Assembly (NCBI RefSeq): GCF_019355395.1
Contig: NZ_CP048829.1
Coordinates: 3,079,001-3,143,000, forward strand
Reading direction: 5' to 3'
Source: Chordicoccus furentiruminis
GTDB taxonomy: Bacteria; Bacillota; Clostridia; Lachnospirales; Lachnospiraceae
Length of the DNA stretch: 64,000 nucleotides
The notes under the pieces are model-generated. The model searched no databases and was not told the DNA's origin. It saw only the letters and a program-made list of their open reading frames with translations. Position numbers and translations under genes: made by a program. Below are positions 50,847 through 60,198 of this stretch, piece by piece. The first letter of the stretch is position 1. The number at the start of each line of letters is the position of its first letter.

Positions 50847-51500
50847 ATGACGAAAAAAGAACTGGCGCTGGCCGTCATCGAACGGCTTAAGAAAGCTTAT
50901 CCCGACGCGCACTGTACCCTGGCCTATGAGGACGCGTGGCAGCTGCTGATCAGTGTCCGTCTTGCCGCGCAGTGCAGGGACGAACGGGTGGATCAGATCA
51001 CGCCGCTCCTTTACCGGCGGTTTCCGACGGTGGCTGATCTGGCCGTCGCCGATCCCTCCGAGATAGAGGAAATCATCCGGCCCTGCGGGCTCGGACACAG
51101 CAAGGCGCGGGATATTTCGAAATGCATGCGTGTTCTGCACGAAACCTATCATGATCAGGTTCCTTCGGATTTTGACGAGCTTTTGTCGCTTCCCGGTGTT
51201 GGGAGAAAGAGCGCCAACCTGATCATGGGCGATGTGTTCGGAAAGCCGGCGATTGTCACCGATACACACTGCATCCGGATCTGCAATCTGCTGGGGCTGG
51301 TTGATCATATGAAGGAACCGGCGAAGGTGGAACGGGCGCTCTGGAAGATCGTGCCTCCGGAGGAAGGCAGCGATCTCTGTCACCGGTTTGTCCAGCACGG
51401 GCGGGAGGTCTGCATCGCGCGGAGACCGGAGTGCGGACGCTGCTGCCTGCGTGACCTTTGCCGTCATGCGCTTGAGGAAGGAAAGCACATCCCGTCATGA
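50847..51500 (+). CDS. nth: endonuclease III
   Basis: 217 residues. DNA glycosylase/AP lyase for oxidised pyrimidines. Helix-hairpin-helix LPGVGRKSANLI with catalytic Lys, Asp in VTDTHC, and the 4Fe-4S Cys pattern C-x6-C-x2-C-x5-C (CIARRPECGRCCLRDLC) are intact. ATG at 50847 gives the usual length; an earlier ATG (50817) inside the antiporter gene is less likely. It ends in ATGA overlap with the next gene. Confidence 0.95.
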   Translation: MTKKELALAVIERLKKAYPDAHCTLAYEDAWQLLISVRLAAQCRDERVDQITPLLYRRFPTVADLAVADPSEIEEIIRPCGLGHSKARDISKCMRVLHETYHDQVPSDFDELLSLPGVGRKSANLIMGDVFGKPAIVTDTHCIRICNLLGLVDHMKEPAKVERALWKIVPPEEGSDLCHRFVQHGREVCIARRPECGRCCLRDLCRHALEEGKHIPS

Positions 51501-52435
51501 TATCAGTAAAGTGCAACCGGAAGGAATATGAGGCCGCAGTCGATCGGTTCCATCTCGATCCACGCGGGATGCGGGAGGAGATGGAGAAAGCGGTCGTCTT
51601 CGAGCGCTTCTTTGACGATGACTATTCCTGGGATCAGCTGTTCTCGAAACACGCTGAGATGGATCCGCAGATGGAGCTTGATGCGCGCGCGGATACGGCG
51701 GCGGATCTGGCTGAGAAGGAGGGACGGCGCCTTGCCGGAGAGGCGGTGCGGTCCCTTGCGTCGCTTGTCGGGGCCTTCAGCCGGAAACGCGAATACGGTT
51801 ATGATTTTCTCCGCCATTTTCTGACGGATTTTTATGTCCCTCTTGTTAAAAAGACGCAGGAGGAGTGGATCAGCGACGCGTCGGGGTGCCGGGAGGAGGT
51901 ATCGGACCAGTCACTCCGACTGTCCATTCTGACCGATAAGGTGCGGACGGCTCCCCGTCTCGGCGGCAGCCGTGAGTCACTGACGCTTGACTTTCTCGAG
52001 GGAGCCGATGACTATCTGACGGCTGTGACGCGTCTTCGGATCCGGGAGAACCTGATCCGCGTGATGAGCACGATCCTTTCCTACTGCAGCCGGATGATGC
52101 CGGACGAGGCGGAGGCGATTCTGGGACACGGACAGGAGTCCGGAGAAAAAGAAAGGCCGGGCGGGCCGGTCCGGAAGGAAGCGGCAGGCGGGACGGGAGA
52201 GATTCCGCCGGAGACGCTCCGGACGGGCCGTCAGGACAGAAACGGCCCGGCTGTCCGCGGGGAAGAGAAGCCGGAGGCGGCCGGACGGCGGCTTGCCTTT
52301 CCGAGAAGACTGACGATGACGACGGACGACGGCAGCGAATACACAGTCGAGGCAAGCGACGGGGAACAGCGTCTGTTCCGCGCCGGACTTACGCCGGACG
52401 AGGCGCTCGCCGCGATTCGGACATGGATGAGATGA
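51497..52435 (+). CDS. unknown protein, coupled to nth
   Basis: 312 residues, not recognised. The N-terminal 200 residues are rich in acidic and basic helices (MREEMEKAVVFERFF, RESLTLDFLEGADDYLTAV) with no membrane segment. Residues about 205-265 form a Gly/Pro/Glu/Lys low-complexity linker, and the last 45 residues (MTTDDGSEYTVEASDGE...) look like a small beta domain. It overlaps nth by ATGA, so it is translated from the same message. It may be a repair or nucleic-acid factor by context only. Confidence 0.6.
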   Translation: MISVKCNRKEYEAAVDRFHLDPRGMREEMEKAVVFERFFDDDYSWDQLFSKHAEMDPQMELDARADTAADLAEKEGRRLAGEAVRSLASLVGAFSRKREYGYDFLRHFLTDFYVPLVKKTQEEWISDASGCREEVSDQSLRLSILTDKVRTAPRLGGSRESLTLDFLEGADDYLTAVTRLRIRENLIRVMSTILSYCSRMMPDEAEAILGHGQESGEKERPGGPVRKEAAGGTGEIPPETLRTGRQDRNGPAVRGEEKPEAAGRRLAFPRRLTMTTDDGSEYTVEASDGEQRLFRAGLTPDEALAAIRTWMR

Positions 52436-52448
52436 GAGGAGTTTTTCG

Positions 52449-52727
52449 ATGAGATTTATCTATCCGGCGGTTGTGACGCCGAAGGAGGACGGGACATGGC
52501 ATGCGTCCCTTCCGGATCTTGCTTCCTGCGAGGCGGACGGCACGTCTGTGGACGACGTTCTACGGAATGCCAATCAGGCGGCGTGGGAATGGATCGATCT
52601 GGAAATGCACGAGGAGGAACCGGATCTTCCCTCGGCCAGCGACCCGGAGGACATCCCGCTGAAGGAGGGACAGTTTATCCGGAATGTGCTGGTGATCTAC
52701 CGGATTCTCGAGGGCTGGGAGGAATAA
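52449..52727 (+). CDS. HicB-type antitoxin-like protein without HicA
   Basis: 92 residues. It opens MRFIYPAVVTPKEDGTWHASLPDLASCEADGTS, the partial RNase H-like fold of HicB/UPF0150, with the usual VDDVLRNANQAAWEWID helix. HicB proteins neutralise the HicA mRNA interferase, but no HicA-like gene (about 60 residues) is found on either side, nor an HTH or ribbon-helix DNA-binding tail. It sits in an operon between an unknown gene and a CYTH gene. GAGAGGAG upstream. Confidence 0.8.
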   Translation: MRFIYPAVVTPKEDGTWHASLPDLASCEADGTSVDDVLRNANQAAWEWIDLEMHEEEPDLPSASDPEDIPLKEGQFIRNVLVIYRILEGWEE

Positions 52728-52734
52728 GGAGCAG

Positions 52735-53232
52735 ATGGAGATCGAGCGAAAGTGGCTGGTAAAAGGCTGGCCGGAAGAGAGCCTGCCCCTTCTGTTCGAG
52801 CAGCGCATGCGGCAGGGCTATCTCTGTGTCGTCCCGACTGTGAGGATCCGCGAGGAGGCGATGACGGGCGGGGATACGGAATATATTCTCTGCCTGAAGT
52901 CCGGACATGGACTGGCCCGGGAGGAAGTTGAGATCCCGGTCAGCCGTGAGCGCTTCGGGGAAGTCGAACGGATGATCGGTCTTCCGCTGATTCCGAAGAT
53001 ACGGCGGACCTATCAGCTGCCAGACGGCCTTCGGCTGGAGGTAAACCATGTGGACGAAGGCGAGTCTACGTCGTTCTGGTATGCGGAGGTGGAGTTCGGC
53101 ACTGTGGAGCAGGCTTCCGGGTGGAAGCCTCCGACGGAGGCGCTGGCACGGTATCTGAAGGATGAGGTGACCGGAACGCCGGGACAGTCCATGGGCGCGT
53201 ACTGGACGGCGACGCGGTCCGGCAAATCATGA
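52735..53232 (+). CDS. CYTH-domain protein
   Basis: 165 residues, CYTH/triphosphate tunnel family. EIERKW near the start is the ExExK signature. Charged strands [32 protein letters not shown] and ADVEFG-like [11 protein letters not shown] build the tunnel. Such proteins hydrolyse inorganic triphosphate or long-chain polyphosphate, or act as adenylate cyclases; which applies here is not known. AAGGAG overlaps the HicB stop, a little close to the ATG. Confidence 0.87.
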   Translation: MEIERKWLVKGWPEESLPLLFEQRMRQGYLCVVPTVRIREEAMTGGDTEYILCLKSGHGLAREEVEIPVSRERFGEVERMIGLPLIPKIRRTYQLPDGLRLEVNHVDEGESTSFWYAEVEFGTVEQASGWKPPTEALARYLKDEVTGTPGQSMGAYWTATRSGKS

Positions 53233-53257
53233 GGATCAGAGGAGGCTTTCAAACAAC

Positions 53258-54562
53258 ATGTACCGTCTGACATCGAAACTGATCATTTACAGGAAAATTC
53301 CGAAGGACAGCATTCTGTTCCGGCTCTCGGACATCTGCCACCGCTTCTATGAAGGATCCTATGAGAATGAGGAGCTGATCGGGGAAATTCTCGATCAGAT
53401 CAACCGGCTTCTGGACGTGGCGACGACCTATGGCTTTGACCGGAACCTCTGGCATAACTATCTGGCGTTTCTGCTGGCGATGACGGAGACGCCCTTCACG
53501 CTGGTTTCGGAGAAGGTCGGCGCGAACGACGGGTCGGTCAATCAGTTCGTCGAAAACGATCTGGAGGTCTTCCGCGAGCTCTTTGACTACGATTTTTCGA
53601 TCATCGAAAAGGAGCTGGGCATCAGCTGCTTCTCGGTCATTGAGAACTACCATGCCGTCGGCAAGGCGGAGCGGATTTACAACAAGAGCGTCAGCGACAA
53701 GGTCCAGGCGCTGAGCCTTGCCATCGAGAGCGCACATGACGGGAAGGAGATGTACCGGATCGTCACCGACTTCTACCGGGCCTACGGCGTCGGAAAGTTC
53801 GGCCTCAACAAGGCGTTCCGTATCGAGGAGGACAACCCGGAGCTTCTGGTTCCGATCACCTCCACGTCCGACGTGGTGCTGGACGATCTGGTGGGCTATG
53901 AGATTCAGAAGAAAAAGCTGATCGAGAATACCGAAGCCTTCGTGGAAGGACGCGCCTCCAACAACGTGCTGCTCTACGGCGATGCCGGCACCGGCAAATC
54001 CACGTCGGTCAAGGCGATCCTCAACCAGTATTATGACCGGGGACTCCGGATGATCGAGGTCTACAAGCACCAGTTCCAGTACCTGTCCAGAGTGATCTCC
54101 CAGATTAAGAACCGGAACTACCGGTTCATCATTTTCATGGACGATCTTTCCTTCGAGGAGTTTGAGATCGAGTACAAGTATCTGAAGGCGGTGATCGAGG
54201 GAGGCATCGAGACGAAGCCGGAGAATGTGGTGATTTACGCTACATCCAACCGACGCCATCTGATCCGGGAGACCTGGAAGGACAAGAATGAGCGCGATGA
54301 GGAGCTGCATACCAACGACACCGTGGCGGAGAAGCTTTCCCTGTCCGCCCGTTTCGGCGTGCAGATCGGTTATTTCCGCCCGTCGCCGAAGGAATTTCAG
54401 ACGATCGTCACCGAACTGGCGAAGCGGTATCCGGACATTCATCTGACGGATCAGGAGCTTCTGGCGGAGGCAAACAAGTGGGAAATTTCCCATGGCGGCA
54501 TCTCCGGCCGTACGGCACAGCAGTTCATCAATTATATTGCGGGTCAGCCGGGAACGCACTGA
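53258..54562 (+). CDS. DUF815-family AAA ATPase
   Basis: 434 residues. N-terminal helical part (1-190), then AAA domain: [18 protein letters not shown] (Walker A about 241-249), [14 protein letters not shown] (Walker B), sensor-like [14 protein letters not shown], and an Arg-rich C-terminal part. Cytosolic. This family of DnaC/IstB-like ATPases is widespread in Clostridia; no biological role is established to my knowledge. GGAGG is about 12 bases from the ATG. It is last in the operon nth-unknown-hicB-CYTH-DUF815 and is followed by a GC-rich hairpin. Confidence 0.87.
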   Translation: MYRLTSKLIIYRKIPKDSILFRLSDICHRFYEGSYENEELIGEILDQINRLLDVATTYGFDRNLWHNYLAFLLAMTETPFTLVSEKVGANDGSVNQFVENDLEVFRELFDYDFSIIEKELGISCFSVIENYHAVGKAERIYNKSVSDKVQALSLAIESAHDGKEMYRIVTDFYRAYGVGKFGLNKAFRIEEDNPELLVPITSTSDVVLDDLVGYEIQKKKLIENTEAFVEGRASNNVLLYGDAGTGKSTSVKAILNQYYDRGLRMIEVYKHQFQYLSRVISQIKNRNYRFIIFMDDLSFEEFEIEYKYLKAVIEGGIETKPENVVIYATSNRRHLIRETWKDKNERDEELHTNDTVAEKLSLSARFGVQIGYFRPSPKEFQTIVTELAKRYPDIHLTDQELLAEANKWEISHGGISGRTAQQFINYIAGQPGTH

Positions 54563-54579
54563 GTCCCGGCTTTGATGCG

Positions 54580-54623
54580 GGGCGGGGCCGCCGTCTGTTT
54601 GAAGACAGACAGCGGCCCCGCCC
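54580..54623 (+). terminator. large GC-rich hairpin after the DUF815 gene
   Basis: GGGCGGGGCCGC (54580-54591) pairs perfectly with 54612-54623, continuing inward with GTCTGT/ACAGAC. This makes an 18-bp stem with one mismatch. It has no T run (ATCTCGTCTG follows), so it may be a Rho-dependent or processing signal, or a weak terminator. Confidence 0.45.
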
Positions 54624-54760
54624 ATCTCGTCTGTCGCGAATTGACCGCGCGGCCTGCAATTGCTATATTAAGCAATGTTAAGCGCCTGGACGGGAAATAC
54701 AAACGATGAAATAAGAACGAACGGCCTGTACGCCGGAAACGATAAGGGAAAACAAGAAAC

Positions 54761-54820
54761 GGAAAAGAGGAAAGGAGGAATTTCATGATTGGAAAAGAGG
54801 AAAGGATGAATTCCATGATT
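54761..54820 (+). repeat. tandem 30-bp duplication of ribosome site and start codon
   Basis: Two adjacent copies (54761-54790 and 54791-54820), each with GGAAAAGAGGAAAGGA and an ATGATT start, differ at two positions. The first has AAAGGAGG before ATG 54785; the second has the weaker AAAGGATG before ATG 54815. Confidence 0.9.
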
Positions 54821-55978
54821 GAAGAAGCGAAGCAGCATCTGCGGACAAAGCTGATTCCGTTCTGGACGTCGCTGCGTGACGACAGGTACGGAGGCTGGTA
54901 CGGCTATGTGGATTATGATCTTCATACAGACCGGGAGGCGGTGAAAGGCTGCATTCTGATGAGCCGGATCACATGGTTCTATGCAAATGCAGCCATGCTG
55001 CTCGGCGACCCGGACTGCCTTAAGGAGGCGGAGCACGGGTTCCGTTTCATCAAGGAACACTGCCTTGACAGGGAGAACGGCGGGATCTACTGGTCTGTGA
55101 CCTTTGACGGAAGACCTGAGGATACGACGAAGCACACATACAATCAGGCGTTCTGCATTTACGCGCTCTCTTCCTACTACGATGCTTCAAAGGACCCGGA
55201 AGCGCTTGAGACAGCGGACAGTCTTTTCCGTGTCATCGAGACAAAGATGCGGGACGAGGGCGGCTACCTGGAAGCGTTCGACCGGACGTTCCGCCCGGCT
55301 TCCAACGAGAAGCTGTCAGAGAACGGCGTGATGGCCGTGAGAACGATGAACACGCTGCTTCATGTGCTGGAGGCCTACACTGAACTGTTCCGCGTGACAG
55401 GCCGCGAGGATGTGAGGGAGAGGCTTCATGAGATTCTGCGGATTTTCGAGACGAAGGTCTGGAATCCGGATCTTCGCCGTCAGGAGGTTTTCTTCGATCA
55501 TGAGTACCGGTCGCTGATCGATCTGTATTCCTATGGTCACGATATCGAGACAGCCTGGCTGCTGGATCGGACGCTGGAGATTCTGGATGAACCGGAACTG
55601 ACAGAGCGGCTTCGCCCGATTACGGTCCTGATGGCGCAGGAGGTCAGGAAGCAGGCGTTCGACGGACGGTCGCTCCCGGCAGAATGCGAGAAAGGCGTGG
55701 TGAAGGAAGACCGGGTGTGGTGGGTGCAGGCGGAAACCGTGAACGGGTTTCTGAACGCATTTCAGAAGACCGGCGACAGAAACTTCCTGGACGACGCGAA
55801 GAGCGAGCTTGCGTTCATCCGGCGCTATGTGGTGGATCCGCGGGAGGGGTCCGAGTGGTTCTGGTATGTCTCGAAGGATGGTGTTCCCGCCGAGGAGCCG
55901 ATTGTCGAGCCGTGGAAATGTCCGTATCATAACGGACGGATGTGCTTTGAAATCATAAGGAGGGGAATCGATGCTTAA
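54815..55978 (+). CDS. cellobiose 2-epimerase (AGE family)
   Basis: 387 residues, (alpha/alpha)6 barrel of the N-acylglucosamine 2-epimerase superfamily. [45 protein letters not shown]-like [23 protein letters not shown] (His and Glu of the catalytic set), and [15 protein letters not shown]. Such enzymes turn 4-O-linked glucose disaccharides to mannose-ended ones, for example mannobiose to mannosyl-glucose. The next gene encodes the phosphorylase for that product. Homologues begin near MIEEAKQHL, so 54815 is taken; a start at 54785 would add ten residues with a better ribosome site. The last eight bases overlap the next gene. Confidence 0.88.
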   Translation: MIEEAKQHLRTKLIPFWTSLRDDRYGGWYGYVDYDLHTDREAVKGCILMSRITWFYANAAMLLGDPDCLKEAEHGFRFIKEHCLDRENGGIYWSVTFDGRPEDTTKHTYNQAFCIYALSSYYDASKDPEALETADSLFRVIETKMRDEGGYLEAFDRTFRPASNEKLSENGVMAVRTMNTLLHVLEAYTELFRVTGREDVRERLHEILRIFETKVWNPDLRRQEVFFDHEYRSLIDLYSYGHDIETAWLLDRTLEILDEPELTERLRPITVLMAQEVRKQAFDGRSLPAECEKGVVKEDRVWWVQAETVNGFLNAFQKTGDRNFLDDAKSELAFIRRYVVDPREGSEWFWYVSKDGVPAEEPIVEPWKCPYHNGRMCFEIIRRGIDA

Positions 55979-57149
55979 TCCGCAGTATTATATTGAGAAG
56001 GCGAAGCAGGAAAGGCTGCTTGAGAGAAAGAACGAGAAGACGGACGAATACAACGGCGTTTTCAGCCGCTACAGGTACCCGGTTCTGACAAGGGAACATA
56101 TTCCGCTCACATGGAGATATGATCTGGATCCGGAGACGAATCCGAACTTCGAGGAGAGACTGGGCGTCAACGCGGTCCTCAATTCGGGCGCCATTGAATT
56201 CGGCGGGAAATACTGCCTCGCAGCCCGGATCGAGGGCAACGACCGGAAATCTTTTTTCGGTATCGCCGAGTCGGACAACGGTATCGACGGCTTCCGTTTC
56301 CGCGACTACCCGATTCAGCTCGAGGATACCTGTCCGGAAGAAACGAACGTCTATGATATGAGACTGACAAAGCATGAGGACGGGTGGATCTACGGCGTCT
56401 TCTGCTCGGAGAGCAAGGATCGCTCCGATCCCGATCTTTCCGCGGCGGTGGCGGCGGCCGGCATCGTCCGGACGAAGGATCTGGTGAACTGGGAGCGCCT
56501 CCCGAATCTGGTGACGAAGCATTCGCCCCAGCAGCGGAACGTGGTGCTCCATCCTGAGTTTGTGGACGGGCGGTATGCCTTCTACACCCGGCCAATGGAC
56601 AGTTTCATCGACACCGGATCGGGCGGAGGCATCGGCTTCGGCCTCTGCGACGATATCACCCATGCGGTCATCGACGAGGAGAAGATCCTGAGCCGCCGGC
56701 GCTACCATCAGATCACCGAGGCGAAAAACGGGGAATGCACGGTGCCGATCCGGACGGAGAAGGGCTGGATTCATATCGCACACGGCGTGAGAAATACAGC
56801 CGCCGGTCTCCGTTACGTCATCTACGCCTACGCGACGGCGCTGGACGACCCGTCCCGGGTCATCGCCGAGCCGGGCGGGCTTCTGATGGGGCCCCGTGGC
56901 GGCGAACGGGTCGGCGACGTGTCCAACGTCCTGTTCTCCAACGGCGCCATCGTGAAGAAGGACGGGACGGTGCTGCTCTACTATGCCTCCAGCGATACCA
57001 GAGTGCATGTCGCCGAAACCACGCTCGGGCGGCTGACGGATTATGTCTTCCATACGCCGTCGGATCCGGGCCGGTCCGTGCTCTGCGTGCAGCAGAGATG
57101 TGGGATGATCCGGCACAATCTGGAAATCCTTAAGAGAGAGGAAGGATAA
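55971..57149 (+). CDS. 4-O-beta-D-mannosyl-D-glucose phosphorylase (GH130)
   Basis: 392 residues, GH130 five-bladed propeller. It phosphorolyses mannosyl-glucose to mannose-1-phosphate and glucose. [24 protein letters not shown] is characteristic of the mannosyl-glucose type (compare VEGVDRKSFFAVAES in characterised ones), with the catalytic Asp in this motif. [21 protein letters not shown] and [16 protein letters not shown] follow. The preceding epimerase supplies its substrate. An internal GGAGG ahead of ATG 55971 sits in the 3' end of the epimerase gene. Other GH130 members act on longer mannosides; operon context favours the disaccharide. Confidence 0.9.
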   Translation: MLNPQYYIEKAKQERLLERKNEKTDEYNGVFSRYRYPVLTREHIPLTWRYDLDPETNPNFEERLGVNAVLNSGAIEFGGKYCLAARIEGNDRKSFFGIAESDNGIDGFRFRDYPIQLEDTCPEETNVYDMRLTKHEDGWIYGVFCSESKDRSDPDLSAAVAAAGIVRTKDLVNWERLPNLVTKHSPQQRNVVLHPEFVDGRYAFYTRPMDSFIDTGSGGGIGFGLCDDITHAVIDEEKILSRRRYHQITEAKNGECTVPIRTEKGWIHIAHGVRNTAAGLRYVIYAYATALDDPSRVIAEPGGLLMGPRGGERVGDVSNVLFSNGAIVKKDGTVLLYYASSDTRVHVAETTLGRLTDYVFHTPSDPGRSVLCVQQRCGMIRHNLEILKREEG

Positions 57150-57320
57150 CGCGGACGGTTCGCGCGGCTTGACAGCTTCCGAAGCGGAAGCGTAGAGTGG
57201 CGTCAGGACGGTCTTTTACGGCGGAATCGCAAAGCGGCGGCATGACGTTTTTTCAAGCGGAAGCGCGGAGCGGCTTTGCGACAGCCAGCGGAACGGACCG
57301 GTGAGAAAGGAGCGGAAACA

Positions 57321-58256
57321 TTGGCGATACTGAAGCTGAAGCCGTCCTGCAAGGATTATTTGTGGGGCGGTCACCGACTGGTGGATGAATTTCATAAGGA
57401 ATATGACGGGCCGGTACTGGCCGAGACATGGGAGCTGTCCTGCTATCCGGACAGCCCCTGCTGGATTGTGAACGGTCCGGACGCGGGGAAGACGCTCCGG
57501 AGCTATCTCGACGCAAAGGGATGGGACAGGCTGGGAACAAACTGTGCGCGGTTTCGTGATTTTCCGATTCTCACGAAATTTATCGACGCAAAGCAGAGCC
57601 TCTCGATTCAGGTTCATCCGGACGACGCCTATGCCATAGAGCATGAGCATCAGTTCGGGAAGACGGAAATGTGGTATGTGGTGGATGCGGATCCGGGCGC
57701 ATTTCTGTACTACGGCTTTGAGAAGAAAATCAGCCGTGAGGAGTTCGAGCGCCGTATCCATGACCACACACTGGAGGAGGTGCTTCACGCCTCTCCGGTA
57801 AAGAAAGGCGACGTCTTCTTCATTCAGGCCGGCACGCTGCATGCGATCGGGAAGGGAATCCTGATCGCGGAGATTCAGCAGAACTCGAATGTCACCTACC
57901 GTGTCTATGACTACGGGAGGCTCGGAAAGGACGGGAAACCCCGTCAGCTGCACGTCCGCCAGGCACTTGACGTGACGAAGCGGGAACCGGTGAGCGGTCT
58001 TCCGGATATGGGCGGGCACCTCGGACAGTGCAGCTTCTTCACAGTAGACCGCTTCACGCTTACAGGCGGGACGGGAACTTTCCATGTGGACGGCACATCC
58101 TTCCTCCATCTGCTTTTCCTTGACGGAGAAGGCACGATCCGCGACGGCGCGGAAACTCTTCCGGTCCGGAAGGGAGACAGCGTCTTCGTGACGGCCGGAA
58201 GCGGAGAGGTGACCGTTGAGGGTCATCTGGAAGCGCTGACGACTGTGGAGACATGA
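57321..58256 (+). CDS. manA: mannose-6-phosphate isomerase, class I
   Basis: 311 residues, cupin-type zinc isomerase converting mannose-6-P to fructose-6-P. LSIQVHPDDAYAIEHEHQFGKTEMWYV and GTLHAIGKGILIAEIQQNSNVTYRVYDYGR hold the zinc His/Glu ligands. Starts at TTG with AAAGGAG nine bases before. The 170-base gap upstream (57150-57320) has short repeats but no gene or good promoter. It is placed after the mannosyl-glucose phosphorylase, so mannose-1-P is carried on to fructose-6-P once a mutase acts. Confidence 0.93.
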   Translation: MAILKLKPSCKDYLWGGHRLVDEFHKEYDGPVLAETWELSCYPDSPCWIVNGPDAGKTLRSYLDAKGWDRLGTNCARFRDFPILTKFIDAKQSLSIQVHPDDAYAIEHEHQFGKTEMWYVVDADPGAFLYYGFEKKISREEFERRIHDHTLEEVLHASPVKKGDVFFIQAGTLHAIGKGILIAEIQQNSNVTYRVYDYGRLGKDGKPRQLHVRQALDVTKREPVSGLPDMGGHLGQCSFFTVDRFTLTGGTGTFHVDGTSFLHLLFLDGEGTIRDGAETLPVRKGDSVFVTAGSGEVTVEGHLEALTTVET

Positions 58257-58292
58257 GATCCGGCACAGCCGAGGCGCGGTGAAAAAGAAGAG

Positions 58293-58313
58293 CGGCCGTC
58301 CTCCGGACGGCCG
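58293..58313. terminator. GC hairpin between manA and the mutase gene
   Basis: CGGCCGTCC (58293-58301) pairs with GGACGGCCG (58305-58313), three-base loop. No T run on either side, so it may only pause or protect the message. Confidence 0.35.
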
Positions 58314-58386
58314 GCTGCATGAAAAGAAATGAAGAAGCCGGCAAAGGCGATAAGCGGAAAGCGGCAGGAGAAGGAGGAACGCAAAG

Positions 58387-60123
58387 GTGAACGCGGAGGC
58401 GGAAAGACGGTATCAGGAGTGGCTTGATGATCCGTATTTTGATGAGAAGACGAAGGAAGAGCTTCGCGGACTTGAAGGCAATGAGGCGGAAATCGAGGAT
58501 CGCTTCTATCGCAGTCTGGAGTTTGGAACCGGCGGGCTCCGCGGTGTCATCGGGGCCGGTACGAACAGGATGAACCGGTACACAGTCCGTCAGGCGACCC
58601 AGGGACTCGCCAATTATATCCGCGCGCAGCATGGAGAGGAGAAGGGCGTGGCGATCGCCTTCGATTCGAGAATGATGTCGCCGGAATTTTCAAAAGAGGC
58701 CGCTCTGTGCCTCAATGCGAACGGGATACGAACCTATCGTTTTCCGTCCCTGCGGCCGACGCCGGAGCTTTCCTTTGCGGTCAGAGCGCTTCACTGTATC
58801 GCGGGAATCGTGATCACCGCCAGCCACAACCCGAAAGAATACAACGGCTACAAGGTTTACTGGGAGGACGGGGCCCAGATCACGCCGCCTCATGACCGGA
58901 ACATCCTGGCGGAGGTGGCGAAGGTGAATTCCTTCAGTCAGGTGAAGACGATGCCGGAGGATGAGGCGAGAGTCAGGGACCTTTATCACGACATCGGCTA
59001 TTCGCTGGACGATCGCTATATCGCCGAAGTGAAGGCGCTGAGCATCCACCCGGAAATCATCCGGGCCGAGGCGGATTCTCTGCGCATCGTCTATACGCCG
59101 CTGCACGGGACGGGGAGCATTCCGGTCCGCCGGGTCCTCCGGGAACTGGGCTTTACGCATGTGTCGATCGTGAAGGAGCAGCAGGATCCGGAGGGCGGCG
59201 CGTTCCCGACTGTCTCTTATCCGAATCCGGAGAACCCCGACGCGTGGAAGCTGGCGCTTGCCCAGGCGGAGAGAGAAAAGGCGGATCTTGTTCTTGCCAC
59301 GGATCCGGATGCGGACCGTCTCGGCGTCTACGCCAGAGATCCGGAGAGCGGCCGCTACGTCAGCTTTACGGGCAATATGTCCGGTATGCTGATCGCCGAG
59401 TACATTCTGAGGGAAAGGACAGCGGCGGGCACAATGCCGGAAAAACCGGCGGTGGTCGGAACCATCGTCTCCACCGATATGGCAAAGCCGCTCACATCGT
59501 ACTGGGGTGTGGATCTGATCGAGGTGCTCACCGGATTCAAGTATATCGGAGAGCAGATCCGTCTGTTTGAGGAGACGGGATCTCATCATTTTGTGTTCGG
59601 CTACGAGGAGAGCTACGGCTGTCTTCCGGGAACGTACGCGCGCGACAAGGACGCCTGCGCGGCCGTGATGATGCTCGCCGAGGCCGCGGCATTTGAGCAC
59701 CGCCGCGGAAGGACGCTGATCGACGCGATGAACGACCTCTACAGGAAATACGGCTATTTCAGAGAAGGCCTCGCGTCCGTGACCATGAAGGGCATCGACG
59801 GAGCGAAGCAGATTGAAGCGACGATGACAAGGCTCCGCAGCCAGCCGGAGACGACGCTGGGCGGAAGCCGTGTGCTGGCCGTCCGCGACTATCTGAGCGG
59901 GATCCGGACCGATCTGGAAACGAAGGAACAGAGGCCTGCGGGCCTTCCGAAATCAAACGTGCTCTACTATGAACTGGCTGACGGAGCGTGGTGCTGCGCG
60001 AGGCCGTCCGGTACGGAGCCGAAGATCAAGTTCTACTTCGGCGTCCGCGGAGTGAGCGCCGCTGACAGCGAAAAGCGTCTTGAGAAGCTGAAGGCGGATC
60101 TGCTCCGGGCGGCCGGTGATTGA
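58387..60123 (+). CDS. phosphoglucomutase/phosphomannomutase (paralogue 2)
   Basis: 578 residues, same subgroup as the gene at 25269. GTG start with AAGGAGGAA upstream. The sequence FGTGGLRGVIGAGTNRMNRY, VITASHNPKEYNGYKVYW (Ser145), ATDPDADRLG, GYEESYGCLPG and RPSGTEPKIKFYF are intact. Following the phosphorylase and manA, it probably turns mannose-1-P into mannose-6-P, completing the mannan-disaccharide route; glucose-1-P/6-P exchange is equally possible. The end overlaps the ilvN promoter. Confidence 0.93.
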   Translation: MNAEAERRYQEWLDDPYFDEKTKEELRGLEGNEAEIEDRFYRSLEFGTGGLRGVIGAGTNRMNRYTVRQATQGLANYIRAQHGEEKGVAIAFDSRMMSPEFSKEAALCLNANGIRTYRFPSLRPTPELSFAVRALHCIAGIVITASHNPKEYNGYKVYWEDGAQITPPHDRNILAEVAKVNSFSQVKTMPEDEARVRDLYHDIGYSLDDRYIAEVKALSIHPEIIRAEADSLRIVYTPLHGTGSIPVRRVLRELGFTHVSIVKEQQDPEGGAFPTVSYPNPENPDAWKLALAQAEREKADLVLATDPDADRLGVYARDPESGRYVSFTGNMSGMLIAEYILRERTAAGTMPEKPAVVGTIVSTDMAKPLTSYWGVDLIEVLTGFKYIGEQIRLFEETGSHHFVFGYEESYGCLPGTYARDKDACAAVMMLAEAAAFEHRRGRTLIDAMNDLYRKYGYFREGLASVTMKGIDGAKQIEATMTRLRSQPETTLGGSRVLAVRDYLSGIRTDLETKEQRPAGLPKSNVLYYELADGAWCCARPSGTEPKIKFYFGVRGVSAADSEKRLEKLKADLLRAAGD

Positions 60124-60147
60124 CAAATCGGAGGAGGCGTGTAAAAT
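60120..60147 (+). promoter_or_regulatory. promoter of the ilv/leu group
   Basis: TTGACA (60120-60125), a 16-base spacer, then TAAAAT (60142-60147). It overlaps the mutase stop codon. The leader is only about 45 bases, too short for a T-box or a leader-peptide attenuator. Confidence 0.8.
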
Positions 60148-60198
60148 AGTAGCCAATTACCGCTGCCGCGCGTCGGCATGGAGAAGGGAACACGTCGC

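Noticed and set aside
60123-60198. T-box or leader-peptide attenuator before ilvN
   Set aside because: The leader from the TTGACA/TAAAAT promoter is only about 45 bases, with no branched-chain codon run and no terminator hairpin.
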